Shown here piece after piece: positions 54,430-63,418 of a stretch of DNA of 64,000 nt (positions are counted from its first letter, which is position 1; every line of letters starts with the position of its first letter). This stretch comes from Singulisphaera sp. GP187. Its GTDB lineage: Bacteria > Planctomycetota > Planctomycetia > Isosphaerales > Isosphaeraceae. Made by a program: the position numbers and the translations under genes. The notes beneath the pieces are model-generated. The model made no database searches and was not told the origin of the DNA. It worked only from the letters and a program-made list of their open reading frames with translations. The stretch spans positions 3,511,501-3,575,500 of the forward strand of contig NZ_FSRB01000001.1 of assembly GCF_900129635.1 (NCBI RefSeq), written 5' to 3'.

Positions 54430-55119
54430 TTAATTTACCGGGACGGTTGCCGGGATCGGTTTCGTCGGCCCGTCGGGCAAGGGCGGGCCGGGGTCGATTG
54501 CGGGAGCATTCCCTGCGAGCATCTCCTCGACCCACCGGCGGAGTTGGCCGTTTTTCAGGTAGCGGTCGAAGTCCTTGCCGGGGCAATCGGTCAGGCCCGG
54601 CGCGGCGTCTTTGTGGCCACGGACTTGCGCCGGATCGAGGCGGTAGTGGTGGCAAAGCCAGGCCGTGAGCTTGACGCAGGACGCGATCTGTCGCGGGTCG
54701 GGACGCTGCCGCCCGAAGTCGCCCATCATCTCGACACCGATGTTCCCCGACAGGGGATACTTCGTGTTCGACTCAGGCTCATAGGACGGCGGCCGGCCTT
54801 CGAAGATGGTACCATCGGGAGCGATCAGGAAGTGGTAGGGCAGATCGGGCCAGCCCTTTTCCTTCTGGCCCCAGGACTGCATGTTCCGTACGAACACAAC
54901 GGGCGCGACCTTGGCCTCCCAGAGTACGCCGGCATGGTGGATCGTCACGTATTTCGGCGTCTGCTTGCGTGCGTCCGCGATCGGCTGCGGTTTCGAGCCC
55001 CATTCGGACGCCGACACGATCGCCGGCCGAGGCACGGTGGGCGACTCGCTGGGGCCCTCGGCCGCCGGAACCGGCGATGCGAGGAGCGCGACGATGGCGG
55101 CAACGATCGGTGATTTCAT
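54430..55119 (-). CDS. Exported N-acetylmuramoyl-L-alanine amidase (PGRP-like, amidase_2)
   Basis: A 229-residue secreted zinc amidase that cleaves the bond between MurNAc and L-Ala in peptidoglycan. A signal peptide (MKSPIVAAIVALLASPVPAAEG) is followed by the amidase_2 fold: YVTIHHAGV (zinc His), PYHFLIAPDGTIFEGRP, NIGVEMMGDF, GHKDAAPGLTDCPGKDF (zinc His and Cys ligands). ATG 55119 is behind GAGAGGCAGG. The presence of peptidoglycan amidase fits the view that planctomycetes retain peptidoglycan. It stands alone. Confidence 0.9.
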   Translation of the reverse strand: MKSPIVAAIVALLASPVPAAEGPSESPTVPRPAIVSASEWGSKPQPIADARKQTPKYVTIHHAGVLWEAKVAPVVFVRNMQSWGQKEKGWPDLPYHFLIAPDGTIFEGRPPSYEPESNTKYPLSGNIGVEMMGDFGRQRPDPRQIASCVKLTAWLCHHYRLDPAQVRGHKDAAPGLTDCPGKDFDRYLKNGQLRRWVEEMLAGNAPAIDPGPPLPDGPTKPIPATVPVN

Positions 55120-55625
55120 GGCGAGCCTGCCTCTCGGGACCGGAACGAGGCCGGCTCACAGGAGGGCGCCTGGCCTCGTCATCCCGCACGATTATCGATC
55201 CGCGGCCGTGAACGGACAAGATCAGGTCATCCTGTCAGTCCGACGGCTCTCGCGGTCCGCCCCACGAGACGAAACTACGATCCGAAAAAGCGCTAATAAC
55301 TGAGACTGTCGCCTCGTTACCGGGTTATTCACCCGGCTGGCCCCGGACCACCCCGATCCATCAACCCGGTGTCCTTGCGACAGTGTTTAAAAACTCGGTG
55401 ATTCTTGGGATTGCGCCAGAGACTTGCCCGGCAGCCTCGAAACGCTCACCCCGTCTCAATGGCCGGCACAACAAGCCGACGGAGATGACCCGATTTTTTC
55501 TGGAAGTATTCGCCCTTTTGCGGATCGTTGAAAAAGCAACGGCCAGCCACGGGTCTGTTCCGCGGCTGGCCATGGCTGATTTCACCGGTCCGCCTGCCTG
55601 GCGGCGGCTTATTGCGGCACGCCAA
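55120..55625. other. Intergenic region between purH and the amidase
   Basis: About 500 bp without a gene. It holds the purH terminator (55531-55571). The remainder shows no pattern that I recognise. Confidence 0.45.
55531..55571 (-). terminator. Terminator of purH
   Basis: GGCCAGCC(AC) pairs with the complement in GCGGCTGGCC (55541-55571) around GGGTCTGTTCC, and on the minus strand the hairpin is followed by GTTGCTTTTTC. It lies 55 bp past the purH stop. Confidence 0.8.
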
Positions 55626-57224
55626 TCAATGGCGGAAGTGGCGGCGGCCGGTCAGGATCATGGCCATTTGATGCTCGTCGCAGGCGGCCAAAGTTTCGTT
55701 GTCGCGCTTCGAGCCGCCTGGTTGGATCAGGGCCGTCACGCCGGCCGACGCGGCCGTATCAGGGCCGTCGCGGAACGGGAAAAAGGCGTCGGAGGCGAGG
55801 ACGGCTCCTTGCGCTCGGTCCCCTGCCTTGGTGACGGCGATCCGGACGGAATCGAGTCGGCTCATCTGACCCGCGCCGACGCCGACGAGTTGCCGGTCGC
55901 GGACGAGAACGATCGCATTCGAGCGGACCGACTGACAGATCCGCCAGGCAAAACCGAGCGACACACGCTCGGCGGGAGTCGGAGTGCGCTGGGTCGGGAC
56001 CGTCCCGGAGGCGGGGTCCGCTTCCATGGTGTCCCAATCCTGGACGAGCATTCCGCCTTCGACGCGACGGAGGTCGAACCCGGCCGGAGCGGGCGAATCG
56101 GGGCCAATGGGGCCGCCCAGGTCGAGTAGGCGAACGCTGTTCTTCCAGGTGGGCTTGGTGGTCAGCAGGGCGAGGGCGTCGGGGTCGTAGCCAGGGGCCA
56201 CGATCGCTTCAATGAAACGGCCAGGGACACAGAGCCGTTCGGCGGTCGCGCGGTCGAGCCGGCGATTCAGGCCGACGATTCCACCGAAGGCGCTGACGGG
56301 GTCACCTTCGTAGGCGAGCTCGAAGGCTTCGGCCAGATTGTCGGCGATGGCCGCGCCACAGGGGTTGTTGTGCTTGAGGATCGTCGCGGCCGGTTCGGCG
56401 AACAGGCGGATCAGCCGCAAGGCGCTGTCGAGGTCGAGGAGGTTGTTGTACGACAGCTCCTTACCGTGGATCGACTGGGCCGTCGCGAGGTTGGGGCCAA
56501 CGGTCCCGGGCTCGACATAGAAGGCCGCGCGCTGATGCGGGTTCTCCCCGTAGCGAAGGACCGTTCTTCGTTCGAATCGAGGGTTGAGGATCGGAGGGAA
56601 GGCCTCGGTCCCACCTTCAACCGGCCCCACCACTTGCCCGAGGTACTCGGCAATCGCCTGATCGTAGCGGGCGCATTTGGCGAAGGCGGCGAGCGCGAAC
56701 GCCTTGCGCTGGTCGAGGGTGGTCCCCCCTTGGTCCTGGAGCGACTTGGCCAGGCTTTCGTACTGATCGGCGTCGGTGAGCACCGCCACGTGGGCGTGGT
56801 TCTTGGCGGCCCCTCGGATCAGGCTCGGGCCGCCGATGTCGATGTTTTCGACGGCCTCCTCGAACGTGACGCCGGCCCGCGCGACCGTCGCCTCGAACGG
56901 ATAGAGATTGACCACGACCAGGTCAATCGGCTCGATCCCTTGCGCTTCGAGGGCGGCGAGGTCCTCGGCGATCTCCCGGCGCGCCAGAATCCCGCCGTGG
57001 AGCTTCGGGTGGAGGGTCTTGACCCGCCCGCCCAGGATCTCGGGCTGGCCGGTATAGGCGGAGACCTCGGTCACCTCGAGTCCCGCCTCGGTCAGGGCGG
57101 TTCGGGTCCCGCCACTGGCCAGCAGGTGGACCCCTTGCCCCGCCAGAACGCGAGCCAGTTCGATCAGACCCGTTTTATCGCTGACACTCAACAAAGCCCG
57201 GCGGACTGGTACGATCTCGTGCAT
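55626..57224 (-). CDS. purH: Bifunctional AICAR formyltransferase / IMP cyclohydrolase PurH
   Basis: A 532-residue bifunctional purine enzyme. The N-terminal IMP cyclohydrolase part includes LLSVSDKTGLIELARVLA, LASGGT, GRVKTLHPKLHGGILAR and NLYPFEATV. The C-terminal formyltransferase part has RYGENPHQRAAFY, ELSYNNLLDLDSALRL, KHNNPCGAA, AFGGIVGLNR and a final DAFFPFRDG..GVTALIQPGGSKRD. Together they make the last two steps of de novo IMP synthesis. ATG 57224 follows GAGGGTCGA. It is transcribed after the PQQ-propeller gene, with 140 bp between and a large hairpin in the gap. Confidence 0.96.
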   Translation of the reverse strand: MHEIVPVRRALLSVSDKTGLIELARVLAGQGVHLLASGGTRTALTEAGLEVTEVSAYTGQPEILGGRVKTLHPKLHGGILARREIAEDLAALEAQGIEPIDLVVVNLYPFEATVARAGVTFEEAVENIDIGGPSLIRGAAKNHAHVAVLTDADQYESLAKSLQDQGGTTLDQRKAFALAAFAKCARYDQAIAEYLGQVVGPVEGGTEAFPPILNPRFERRTVLRYGENPHQRAAFYVEPGTVGPNLATAQSIHGKELSYNNLLDLDSALRLIRLFAEPAATILKHNNPCGAAIADNLAEAFELAYEGDPVSAFGGIVGLNRRLDRATAERLCVPGRFIEAIVAPGYDPDALALLTTKPTWKNSVRLLDLGGPIGPDSPAPAGFDLRRVEGGMLVQDWDTMEADPASGTVPTQRTPTPAERVSLGFAWRICQSVRSNAIVLVRDRQLVGVGAGQMSRLDSVRIAVTKAGDRAQGAVLASDAFFPFRDGPDTAASAGVTALIQPGGSKRDNETLAACDEHQMAMILTGRRHFRH

Positions 57225-57267
57225 TCGACCCTCGTTTCACTCCGACGGTTCTCAGACAACGCGACAA

Positions 57268-57324
57268 GGGTGGTCGCAAGTACCAACTCCGGTTGAGGCC
57301 GGAGTTCGGACTTGGCGACCACCC
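57268..57324 (-). promoter_or_regulatory. Long hairpin in the purH leader
   Basis: A 57-bp stem-loop: outer arms GGGTGGTCGC and GCGACCACCC (perfect 10 bp), then AAGT/ACTT, then AACTCCGG/CCGGAGTT, around TTGAGG. On the purH strand it ends about 45 bp before the start codon and is not followed by a T-run. It may be a leader hairpin, an RNA-stability element or a transcript-end hairpin of the upstream gene. No guanine or PurR-type element was recognised. Confidence 0.5.
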
Positions 57325-57364
57325 AGCGGAAATTCAACAAGTCAAACAGAGTTCAGAGCAACAC

Positions 57365-58732
57365 TTACTTCTCTTCGGGAGCCGGATCAGGTTCACCGTC
57401 CGGAGCCGCAGCCGGCTTCGCCTCGTCCGCCGGCACGTGCAAGTCGAGGATCGAAGGAGCTGTGATCCCGGAAGGTGGTTCCATCGGAACTCCCTCGGGG
57501 GGAATGCTTCCGAACTTGGGCGCCTTCGGATCGCGGAGCAACCGGGGCTTCGTCTGGCCGATCTCGCGCAGGCTAAAGATCAGGCCCGTCGACGAGGCCA
57601 GGTAGAGCCGGTCGTTTATCGTGTTCGTCAGGCTGAGGTCGTACGATCGAAGGTTGACCCCCGCGCGGGTGTAGGTCGATCGCGGGTCAGCGACGATCCG
57701 GCCCGATTCGCGATCCACGATGAAAAGGTCTTCATCGTACGATTCCAAATAAATTCGCTTTTCAGTCACCGCCATCAGGCGGCCGCCATGGGTTGAGGTC
57801 GACCACCGGGCGCTCCCCTTGCCAATGTCGACCGCGTTGAGCACCCCTGAGGTATTGACGACATAGACGTCCCGATCCGCAACCAACGGTTCCTGGAGCA
57901 CCGGTGCCCCGGCCGAGAACGTCCACATCACCGTCGCGGTGAACAGGTCGACCGAGTAGACATTTTGATCCGCCGACGGGATCAGGAAGGTCCTCGCGCC
58001 AAAGAACGAGATCGGCGCCTCGATCGCGCCACCGGTGGCGATTCGATAGAGCATCTTGGGCGTATCGGTCAAAGCGACGTAGGCCCGACCGTCATGACCA
58101 CCGAACACGACCATCCGACCCGCGGGGATGGGCCGTGACTTCAGCGGGCCGGAGGTTTGCCAGTTCGAGGCGAACAAGGCCTGGGGAGAAAGCACCGGCT
58201 GGCCCTTCGCGTCCTTGACGACCACACCCTTTGCGTCCTTGAGGTACAAGCTGAAAGACCGGAGCATTCCCGTGCTCAGCCCCACCATCACCTGCCCTTC
58301 GTCGCAGGCCGTCGGGCTTGAGGGCAAGACCGAAAGGTTCTCGACCCAAACCGTCCGCCCCGTGTGGCGGTCCAGGGCATAGAGCAAGTTGGAGTTGGTC
58401 ACGAAGACCAGTCGCGAATTGACCGACGCCGGGAAGGCATCGCGCAATTGGCGTCCCAGGTGCGCCGACCAGAGGAGACGGCCGGACTCGGAGTCGAACG
58501 TATGGAAACCGGCGTGGTCGGTCTGGGCGAAGATCAGGTTGTCCGCCATGCTGATCTCGAGGAGCTTTTCGGTCGGCTCCATCGGAACAGCGGCCATCCA
58601 GTTCCGCTCAAGCCCGACGCGCCCCAGCGCGGTGCGTGTGGGCAGAAGATCGCGAGAAATCGGAATCTGAGCACGAACCGTGGTGCCCATCAGAGCCAGG
58701 AAGATACAGCTCAGTACGATACGGCGGGACAT
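57365..58732 (-). CDS. Exported PQQ-like beta-propeller protein
   Basis: A 455-residue secreted protein. ATG 58732 follows AAAGGAG and gives a signal peptide (MSRRIVLSCIFLALMGTTVRAQ). The body has repeated propeller blades of the form FDSESGRLLWSAHLGRQ, ALDRHTGRTVWVENLSVLPS, VDLFTATVMWTFSAGAPVL, VDIGKGSARWS, FIVDRESGRIVADPR, seen in BamB/PQQ-dehydrogenase-like scaffolds. No catalytic or metal site is visible, so it is more likely a binding protein. The C-terminus is Pro/Glu-rich (PDGEPDPAPEEK). Next to purH without a functional link. Confidence 0.85.
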   Translation of the reverse strand: MSRRIVLSCIFLALMGTTVRAQIPISRDLLPTRTALGRVGLERNWMAAVPMEPTEKLLEISMADNLIFAQTDHAGFHTFDSESGRLLWSAHLGRQLRDAFPASVNSRLVFVTNSNLLYALDRHTGRTVWVENLSVLPSSPTACDEGQVMVGLSTGMLRSFSLYLKDAKGVVVKDAKGQPVLSPQALFASNWQTSGPLKSRPIPAGRMVVFGGHDGRAYVALTDTPKMLYRIATGGAIEAPISFFGARTFLIPSADQNVYSVDLFTATVMWTFSAGAPVLQEPLVADRDVYVVNTSGVLNAVDIGKGSARWSTSTHGGRLMAVTEKRIYLESYDEDLFIVDRESGRIVADPRSTYTRAGVNLRSYDLSLTNTINDRLYLASSTGLIFSLREIGQTKPRLLRDPKAPKFGSIPPEGVPMEPPSGITAPSILDLHVPADEAKPAAAPDGEPDPAPEEK

Positions 58733-58912
58733 TGGCCCGCTCCTTTCCCGTTGCCGACGACTTAAGTTGCGAACCGAATAGGAAAGTCTCACTTTATCCC
58801 TATCCGACGTTCCGCACCTGGTCAAGCTGGGTGGTCCAGGAACACTCGGGAATTTCGAAAAACCCCGGTTCGCGGGTCCAAAGGCTCCAAAACGGAACTC
58901 GGATTGGCGCTA

Positions 58913-59989
58913 TTATACCGAATCGTCCAAAAAAGCGGTGGAATCCGGATCCTCGTCTTCGGCCGATTCCGGCGCCGGATCGAATTCGGTTCCGAAGGAA
59001 GGGAAGGACGGGGTCGTCAGGCATTCGGGGCAAGCGTCGTCGATCCCGGTATAGGGTTTGCCGCAGCGAGCGCAAAGCCCGGCACAGCGCCGGAGGGTCG
59101 GGAGTGAGGCGCGAAGGCTCGCTCCTTCCGAAGTGTGGTCGAACCGCTCGGCCACCTTGGTCGCGAGCTCGACCACGTCGACCCGAATCGTCCCGGTGCG
59201 GAGCCGCTTCTGGATCAGGGCCATCAGCCACCGGGTCAGATCCAGGTCGAGAGCGAGGAGGGCCTCCTCGTCAAGGAGCGGCCGGAGCGCGTCGCGGAGC
59301 TCGAGGACACGGTCGGGGTCATTGGCCTCGCGCGCCGCGTCAAGCTTGCCGCGCAGGCCGCGGGCCTCGAGCGCCCGCGCGGTCTCGAACTCCCGGGTGA
59401 GCCGGGGCCCGTCGGGTTCGCCGGGATGGGTCGCGATGAACTCCCGGATCAAGGTCCCGGCGTGGTCCCACTTGGCCTCCTGGATCGCCTTGCCGATCTC
59501 GGTCGCGGGGTTCGCCGGAACCGGGACGAACGACGGAGCGAGAGTCGCCGAGCGCTCGAGGACCTCAGCCAGTCGGCCCAGCGCGGAAATCACCAGACGC
59601 TCGGCCGACTCGGCGGTTTCCACGCGGCTCGCGTGGGCATCGAGCGCGGTTGCCAGCACCCGCACGAGTTGGGCGATCAGCCAGCCGATCAGGGTCAGGG
59701 CGCAAACCCGGGTGAGCGCCTCAAGGATCAACGAGAGCTTCACCGACCTGGGGAGCGCGGGGCCGTTGATCAGAGCCGAGCTGCTGCCGAGGGCCGAAAG
59801 TAGGCCAATCGCCAGAAATCCGGCCTGGAGCCAAGGGGCCATGGCGGCGAGATCAGGCGTCCGGTGGTTGGAGACCGTTCGACGGGAGGGGCCGCTCTCC
59901 CCGCGTTCTTGAGCCGAGGGGGAGGGCGAAAGCGATGGCGAGGTTGAGCCTGGAGTCAGGCCCTCGAGGTCATCGGGTATGTCAGTCAT
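58913..59989 (-). CDS. Hypothetical membrane protein with C-terminal zinc ribbon
   Basis: A 358-residue protein. ATG 59989 is chosen. Upstream of it the frame continues but is not protein-like. Two hydrophobic helices (LQAGFLAIGLLSALGSSSALI and LILEALTRVCALTLIGWLIAQLV) lie near residues 52-115. A long helical, Glu/Arg/Leu-rich middle (LERSATLAPS, LEARGLRGKLDAAREAND, LRDALRPLLDEEALLALDLDL) follows, and a zinc ribbon, CARCGKPYTGIDDACPEC, lies near the end. An acidic tail completes it. Planctomycetes carry several such proteins, whose function is not known. Confidence 0.68.
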   Translation of the reverse strand: MTDIPDDLEGLTPGSTSPSLSPSPSAQERGESGPSRRTVSNHRTPDLAAMAPWLQAGFLAIGLLSALGSSSALINGPALPRSVKLSLILEALTRVCALTLIGWLIAQLVRVLATALDAHASRVETAESAERLVISALGRLAEVLERSATLAPSFVPVPANPATEIGKAIQEAKWDHAGTLIREFIATHPGEPDGPRLTREFETARALEARGLRGKLDAAREANDPDRVLELRDALRPLLDEEALLALDLDLTRWLMALIQKRLRTGTIRVDVVELATKVAERFDHTSEGASLRASLPTLRRCAGLCARCGKPYTGIDDACPECLTTPSFPSFGTEFDPAPESAEDEDPDSTAFLDDSV

Positions 59990-60104
59990 GAGAATCAGAG
60001 GGATCTCGCGGGACCAGGCCGATCGTGGTGTTCCCTTGGGATTATCGCGAATCGACGGCCTTGGAGCCATCGGATTCTCAACGGACACGGGGACCATGAC
60101 CGAA

Positions 60105-60143
60105 CGGCCCACGCGGGCCAGGGGGACTGGCCCGCGCGGGCCG
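60105..60143 (-). terminator. Hairpin after rimI
   Basis: CGGCCCACGCGGGCCA pairs with TGGCCCGCGCGGGCCG (one mismatch) around GGGGGAC, between the rimI stop (60184) and the zinc-ribbon gene start. There is no clear T-tract (TTCGGTC). Confidence 0.6.
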
Positions 60144-60183
60144 CGCGAGTATTCTGGAGTCGAGAGCCATCGAGCGGGCTCGA

Positions 60184-60714
60184 TCAGTTCTCGTACTGTT
60201 TGGCGATCCGGTTCGTCGGCATCGGCTCGTCGAGCACCGATTCGTCGAGCAAGTACTGCATGACATAGGCATCCTCGGCCGTGTCCATGTAGTGCTCGCG
60301 GACGACTTCCATGGCCCGGAAGCCCTGGATCCGAAAGAACAACTGTCCCACGAGGTTGGTCTCCCGAACGCTGAGCGCGATCCGGGTTCGACGGTGGCTG
60401 GAAAGCTTGCCGACCAGCTTGGCGACCATCTGTTGGCCCACCCCTTGGCGGCGAAACTCGGGGTGGGTAGCGAAGTCGAGCACGTGGAGCCGGTTCTTGT
60501 GCAGCTCGTAGATCATGAACCCGACAACGCGCTCGCCGTATTCGGCCACCATGCCGATGCAATTTCGCTGCCTGAGCACACGGAGGAATTCCTCCTCGCA
60601 CCAGGGATATTCGAAGCTGGCGTGCTCGATGGCCAGTACCTCGGGCATGTCACGACGGATCATCCAGCGAATATGGACGCGGACCTGAGCCTTAGTGGTC
60701 GGGACCGTGCTCAT
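60184..60714 (-). CDS. rimI: Ribosomal-protein-alanine N-acetyltransferase RimI-like
   Basis: A 176-residue GNAT acetyltransferase. ATG 60714 follows AAGGAGAGGCTCG. Motif A, which binds acetyl-CoA, is HPEFRRQGVGQQMVAKLVGKL. Family wording includes RWMIRRDMPEVLAIEHASFEYPWCEEEFLRVL, VGFMIYELHKNRLHVLDFATHP, ALSVRETNLVGQLFFRIQGFRAMEVVREHY. RimI acetylates the N-terminal alanine of ribosomal protein S18, and relatives acetylate other N-termini. No tsaB or tsaD neighbour. Confidence 0.84.
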   Translation of the reverse strand: MSTVPTTKAQVRVHIRWMIRRDMPEVLAIEHASFEYPWCEEEFLRVLRQRNCIGMVAEYGERVVGFMIYELHKNRLHVLDFATHPEFRRQGVGQQMVAKLVGKLSSHRRTRIALSVRETNLVGQLFFRIQGFRAMEVVREHYMDTAEDAYVMQYLLDESVLDEPMPTNRIAKQYEN

Positions 60715-61185
60715 CGAGCCTCTCCTTCCATGGAACGGACGGACGGAGACCATCCCCCGCGGCGGGGGCGGTCGGCGAAATCTGACCCGCATCATCTTCG
60801 GCGCGAGTGGTCAAGCTGGAAGGGACGCCCCGGCCCAGGAACTCCCAGTCCGCTGGAACCAGAGGAACCGGGCCTTAGCCCCCGAGGCGAGGCGGATTCT
60901 AGCGAAGGGTCTGTTACCTGCCAAGGCCGCTTCCGCAGGCCGAAACCGGTTCAACACGCTCGTCCCTCGCACCACACCCGCTCCGTGCCCAACCCTCGTC
61001 CGAGAGGCGGCCCCCTTCCGGCGCCCCCCCTCACCGAGCCTCACCGACGTTAGATATCGGCCAGACCACGGCAGACTCGTGAGGATTGTGCGGATTAATC
61101 GCTCCGGCTCCGCGCCACCAAAAAAACGATCGGCCAACCCGCGCCGGGCCGGCCGATCGTTCGAAGGTTCACCACCCGAATCGCT
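60715..61185. other. Intergenic region upstream of rimI
   Basis: About 470 bp with no gene. It ends with the terminator of the DUF1571 gene (61120-61160). No promoter was recognised. Confidence 0.45.
61120..61160 (-). terminator. Terminator of the DUF1571 gene
   Basis: ACGATCGGCCAACCC (61126-61140) pairs with GGGCCGGCCGATCGT (61146-61160) with a 5-base loop. On the minus strand it is followed by a run of six to seven T. It lies 26 bp after the stop. Confidence 0.88.
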
Positions 61186-62376
61186 TCAAAATCGCCCGTA
61201 AGAGTACTGCGGATTGGTCGCGTCAAAGTCACGGTCGTGAAGCCCGACGTTGGTTCGCAAGTTCAGATAGCTGTATTCTTCGACCAGTTCCGGAGCCGCC
61301 CCGGGCCGCTTGGGCCAGTCGTAGGCCTCGAACCGTATCGGCAGGCCATGCTCGTGATCGATGTAGAGCTTGACCATGTGGAACATGTAACTGGGATGCT
61401 TCTCAGGATGGACCGACTCGATCATCGTACAAGGGTGATTGGCGACCCGGAGATTCTTGTGAATCGTCACGCGCGACTCGCCCGGGGTCAGCTCGATCGC
61501 CCAGTGCCGTGCCACACTCGCGATCAGCGCGCCGATGCCGGCTTCGGTCACGGGGTGACGATTCTCCTCCATCGCCATCGACCCCTTGGGATCGAGATTC
61601 ATCGTCCCGGCGATCAGTTTCCCCAAACCCACGTCGTGCACGACAATCTTGCCGTCGTGGCGTCCCGCGACGTAAATCGCCTCACGCCCCTTCTTGGGCC
61701 GCTGAAACTTGAAGTAGATGCTGTGAGGCTGCGTCCGCGACTTCATCGCCATGATGAAGGGCTGCGTGAGCCGACCGTCGATCCGCTCACGCTTATGAAA
61801 CGTGCACGTATAATCCTGAATCTTATTGTACCGATCCTGGCAGTCGGCAATCGCCTGCTTGGCGATGACGATCGGGTCGTGGGAGACCTCAGCCTCAGCC
61901 GCCAAGGGTGAGAGCGACGCGGCCGATCCTGGTTTATGGTCCAGGCCCTGAGGCCGCGCTCGGCCAGCCGCGCTGGCGACGCGGGGGACCTCTTCCTTCT
62001 CCTTGTCGCTGACTTTCTCCTTCGCGTGCGCGTTCGCCGCCTCGCTCGCGGTGGAGGGGGCGACCGCATTGGACTCGGTTGCCTGATTCTGGGCCCGAAC
62101 GAGTTCGGAGTCGAAGCGATGTTCCGCTCGCGAAGTGGCGGCCGTGGGATCGGTCATCGCGAGTTGAAGGGTGGGACGCGGGCCCCGGTATTCACGGGGC
62201 GCCTCGGCCGTCGAATACAGGAGGGTGCCGGGCGGCAATTCCCACCCGCCCCGATCCGCGCCCGCCCACACCGTCGCCGACAATCCGAGGGCGGCGGCCA
62301 GCGTGGCCAGACTCCGCCCTTTCCATGCCTGGCCCCGATCCGTGAGGACTAACCGCGGTCTCGGTTTCGGGATCAT
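61186..62376 (-). CDS. DUF1571 family protein, second copy
   Basis: A 396-residue secreted or membrane-anchored protein. ATG 62376 follows AGAGGAAGACCC. The hydrophobic segment LATLAAALGLSATVWAGA lies near residues 25-42, then an Ala/Ser/Glu-rich linker, then DUF1571 (about 190-390): CQDRYNKIQDYTCTFHKRERIDGRL, HSIYFKFQRPKKGREAIYVAGRHD, MAMEENRHPVTEAGIGALI, and the final DFDATNPQYSYGRF. It is a paralogue of 21340-22287, sharing the TCTF motif, YFKFxxPxxGxE and the DFDxxNPxY end. Role unknown. The 80-residue longer linker is the chief difference between the copies. Confidence 0.85.
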   Translation of the reverse strand: MIPKPRPRLVLTDRGQAWKGRSLATLAAALGLSATVWAGADRGGWELPPGTLLYSTAEAPREYRGPRPTLQLAMTDPTAATSRAEHRFDSELVRAQNQATESNAVAPSTASEAANAHAKEKVSDKEKEEVPRVASAAGRARPQGLDHKPGSAASLSPLAAEAEVSHDPIVIAKQAIADCQDRYNKIQDYTCTFHKRERIDGRLTQPFIMAMKSRTQPHSIYFKFQRPKKGREAIYVAGRHDGKIVVHDVGLGKLIAGTMNLDPKGSMAMEENRHPVTEAGIGALIASVARHWAIELTPGESRVTIHKNLRVANHPCTMIESVHPEKHPSYMFHMVKLYIDHEHGLPIRFEAYDWPKRPGAAPELVEEYSYLNLRTNVGLHDRDFDATNPQYSYGRF

Positions 62377-62738
62377 GGGTCTTCCTCTATGATCGATCGA
62401 TCTCTGGCGGCTCGGACAGCGAAAGCGCAAAGGCATGCGCCGAGCGTTGCCGGTGCAGCGTGTTGAGAAGTCCGGTTTCGTCGAGCAATCAGTCAGATGA
62501 TGTCAAGACTTGGTGGGATTGGCCTGCCGTGCAATTTTGGCATGCAATTCCCAAGCCACAACCATGCCGGATCGTTCGCTCCCTCCCATCATCGGATAAT
62601 CCGCACTCGAGGGTGACTCGAAGTCCATGGGGCAACGCTCGCAAGCGCGATCTTGTATTTTTTGCGGTTGTCTGCGCGAAATTACAAGCGCGCCTGGTTC
62701 GCGAGTGCCCGTTTTTTTCAAACGACAAGGAAGCAAGC
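62377..62738. other. Divergent promoter region
   Basis: About 360 bp between the DUF1571 gene and the metallo-beta-lactamase-fold gene. The last 45 bp contain a T-rich stretch and AAGGAAGCAAGC. No extra gene is supported. Confidence 0.4.
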
Positions 62739-63418
62739 ATGGCCTCAACGGAGTACACCATTGAATCGATTCAGTCGGCCCCGTTCGGCGAGATGTCCTA
62801 TGTTGCCTGGCGTCCCGGCCAGTCGGACGCCCTGGTGATTGACCCTGGATTTGACCCCGAGTCGATCCTTGAGCTCCTGGCCCGACAGGGGTTGCGGCTG
62901 ACGGCGATCTTGAACACCCACGGCCACGTCGATCATATCGCGGGCAATGCCAAGATGAAGCAGGTTTTTCCCGACGCCCCCCTGATCATCGGCCGCAACG
63001 ACGCCGCACTCCTCAACGACCCCCAGGCCAACCTCAGCGAGGCGTTCGGCTTCCCGCTGACCAGTCCCCCGCCGACCAGCTCGTGGCCGACGGTGAACGG
63101 CTCGAGGTGGCCGGTTTTTCGTTGGAGGTCCGCGAGATCCCCGGCCACAGCCCTGGTTCGGTCGTCTTCGTCTGCGACCAGTTCGACCCGCCGTTCGTTT
63201 TCGGAGGCGACGTGCTCTTCGCTGGCTCGGTCGGTCGAACTGACCTGGGGGGCAATGGCCCGCAACTGATCGCCGGCATCCGGGCCAAGCTCTTTAACCT
63301 GCCCAACGCCACGATGGTGCTTCCCGGCCACGGCCCCATCACGACCGTCGCCAACGAGAAGCAATCGAACCCCTTCGTCGGCGAACGCGCCGGACTCCAC
63401 GAGATCAACCCGTCATGA
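62739..63418 (+). pseudogene. Metallo-beta-lactamase-fold hydrolase (glyoxalase II-like), apparent frameshift
   Basis: ATG 62739 follows AAGGAAGCAAGC. The first frame encodes a good MBL start, VIDPGFDPESILELLARQGLRLTAILNTHGHVDHIAG (zinc ligands HxHxDH), up to AFGFPLTSP near 63065. The rest is in the -1 frame: DGERLEVAGFSLEVREIPGHSPGSVVFV, FGGDVLFAGSVGRTDL and LPGHGPITTV, ending at 63416-63418. One extra C in the CCCCC at 63066-63070 would join them into about 226 residues. Both halves carry conserved zinc ligands, so the damage is recent, or is a sequencing error in a C-run or a genuine -1 frameshift. The stop overlaps the start of the next gene (ATGA). Confidence 0.78.
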
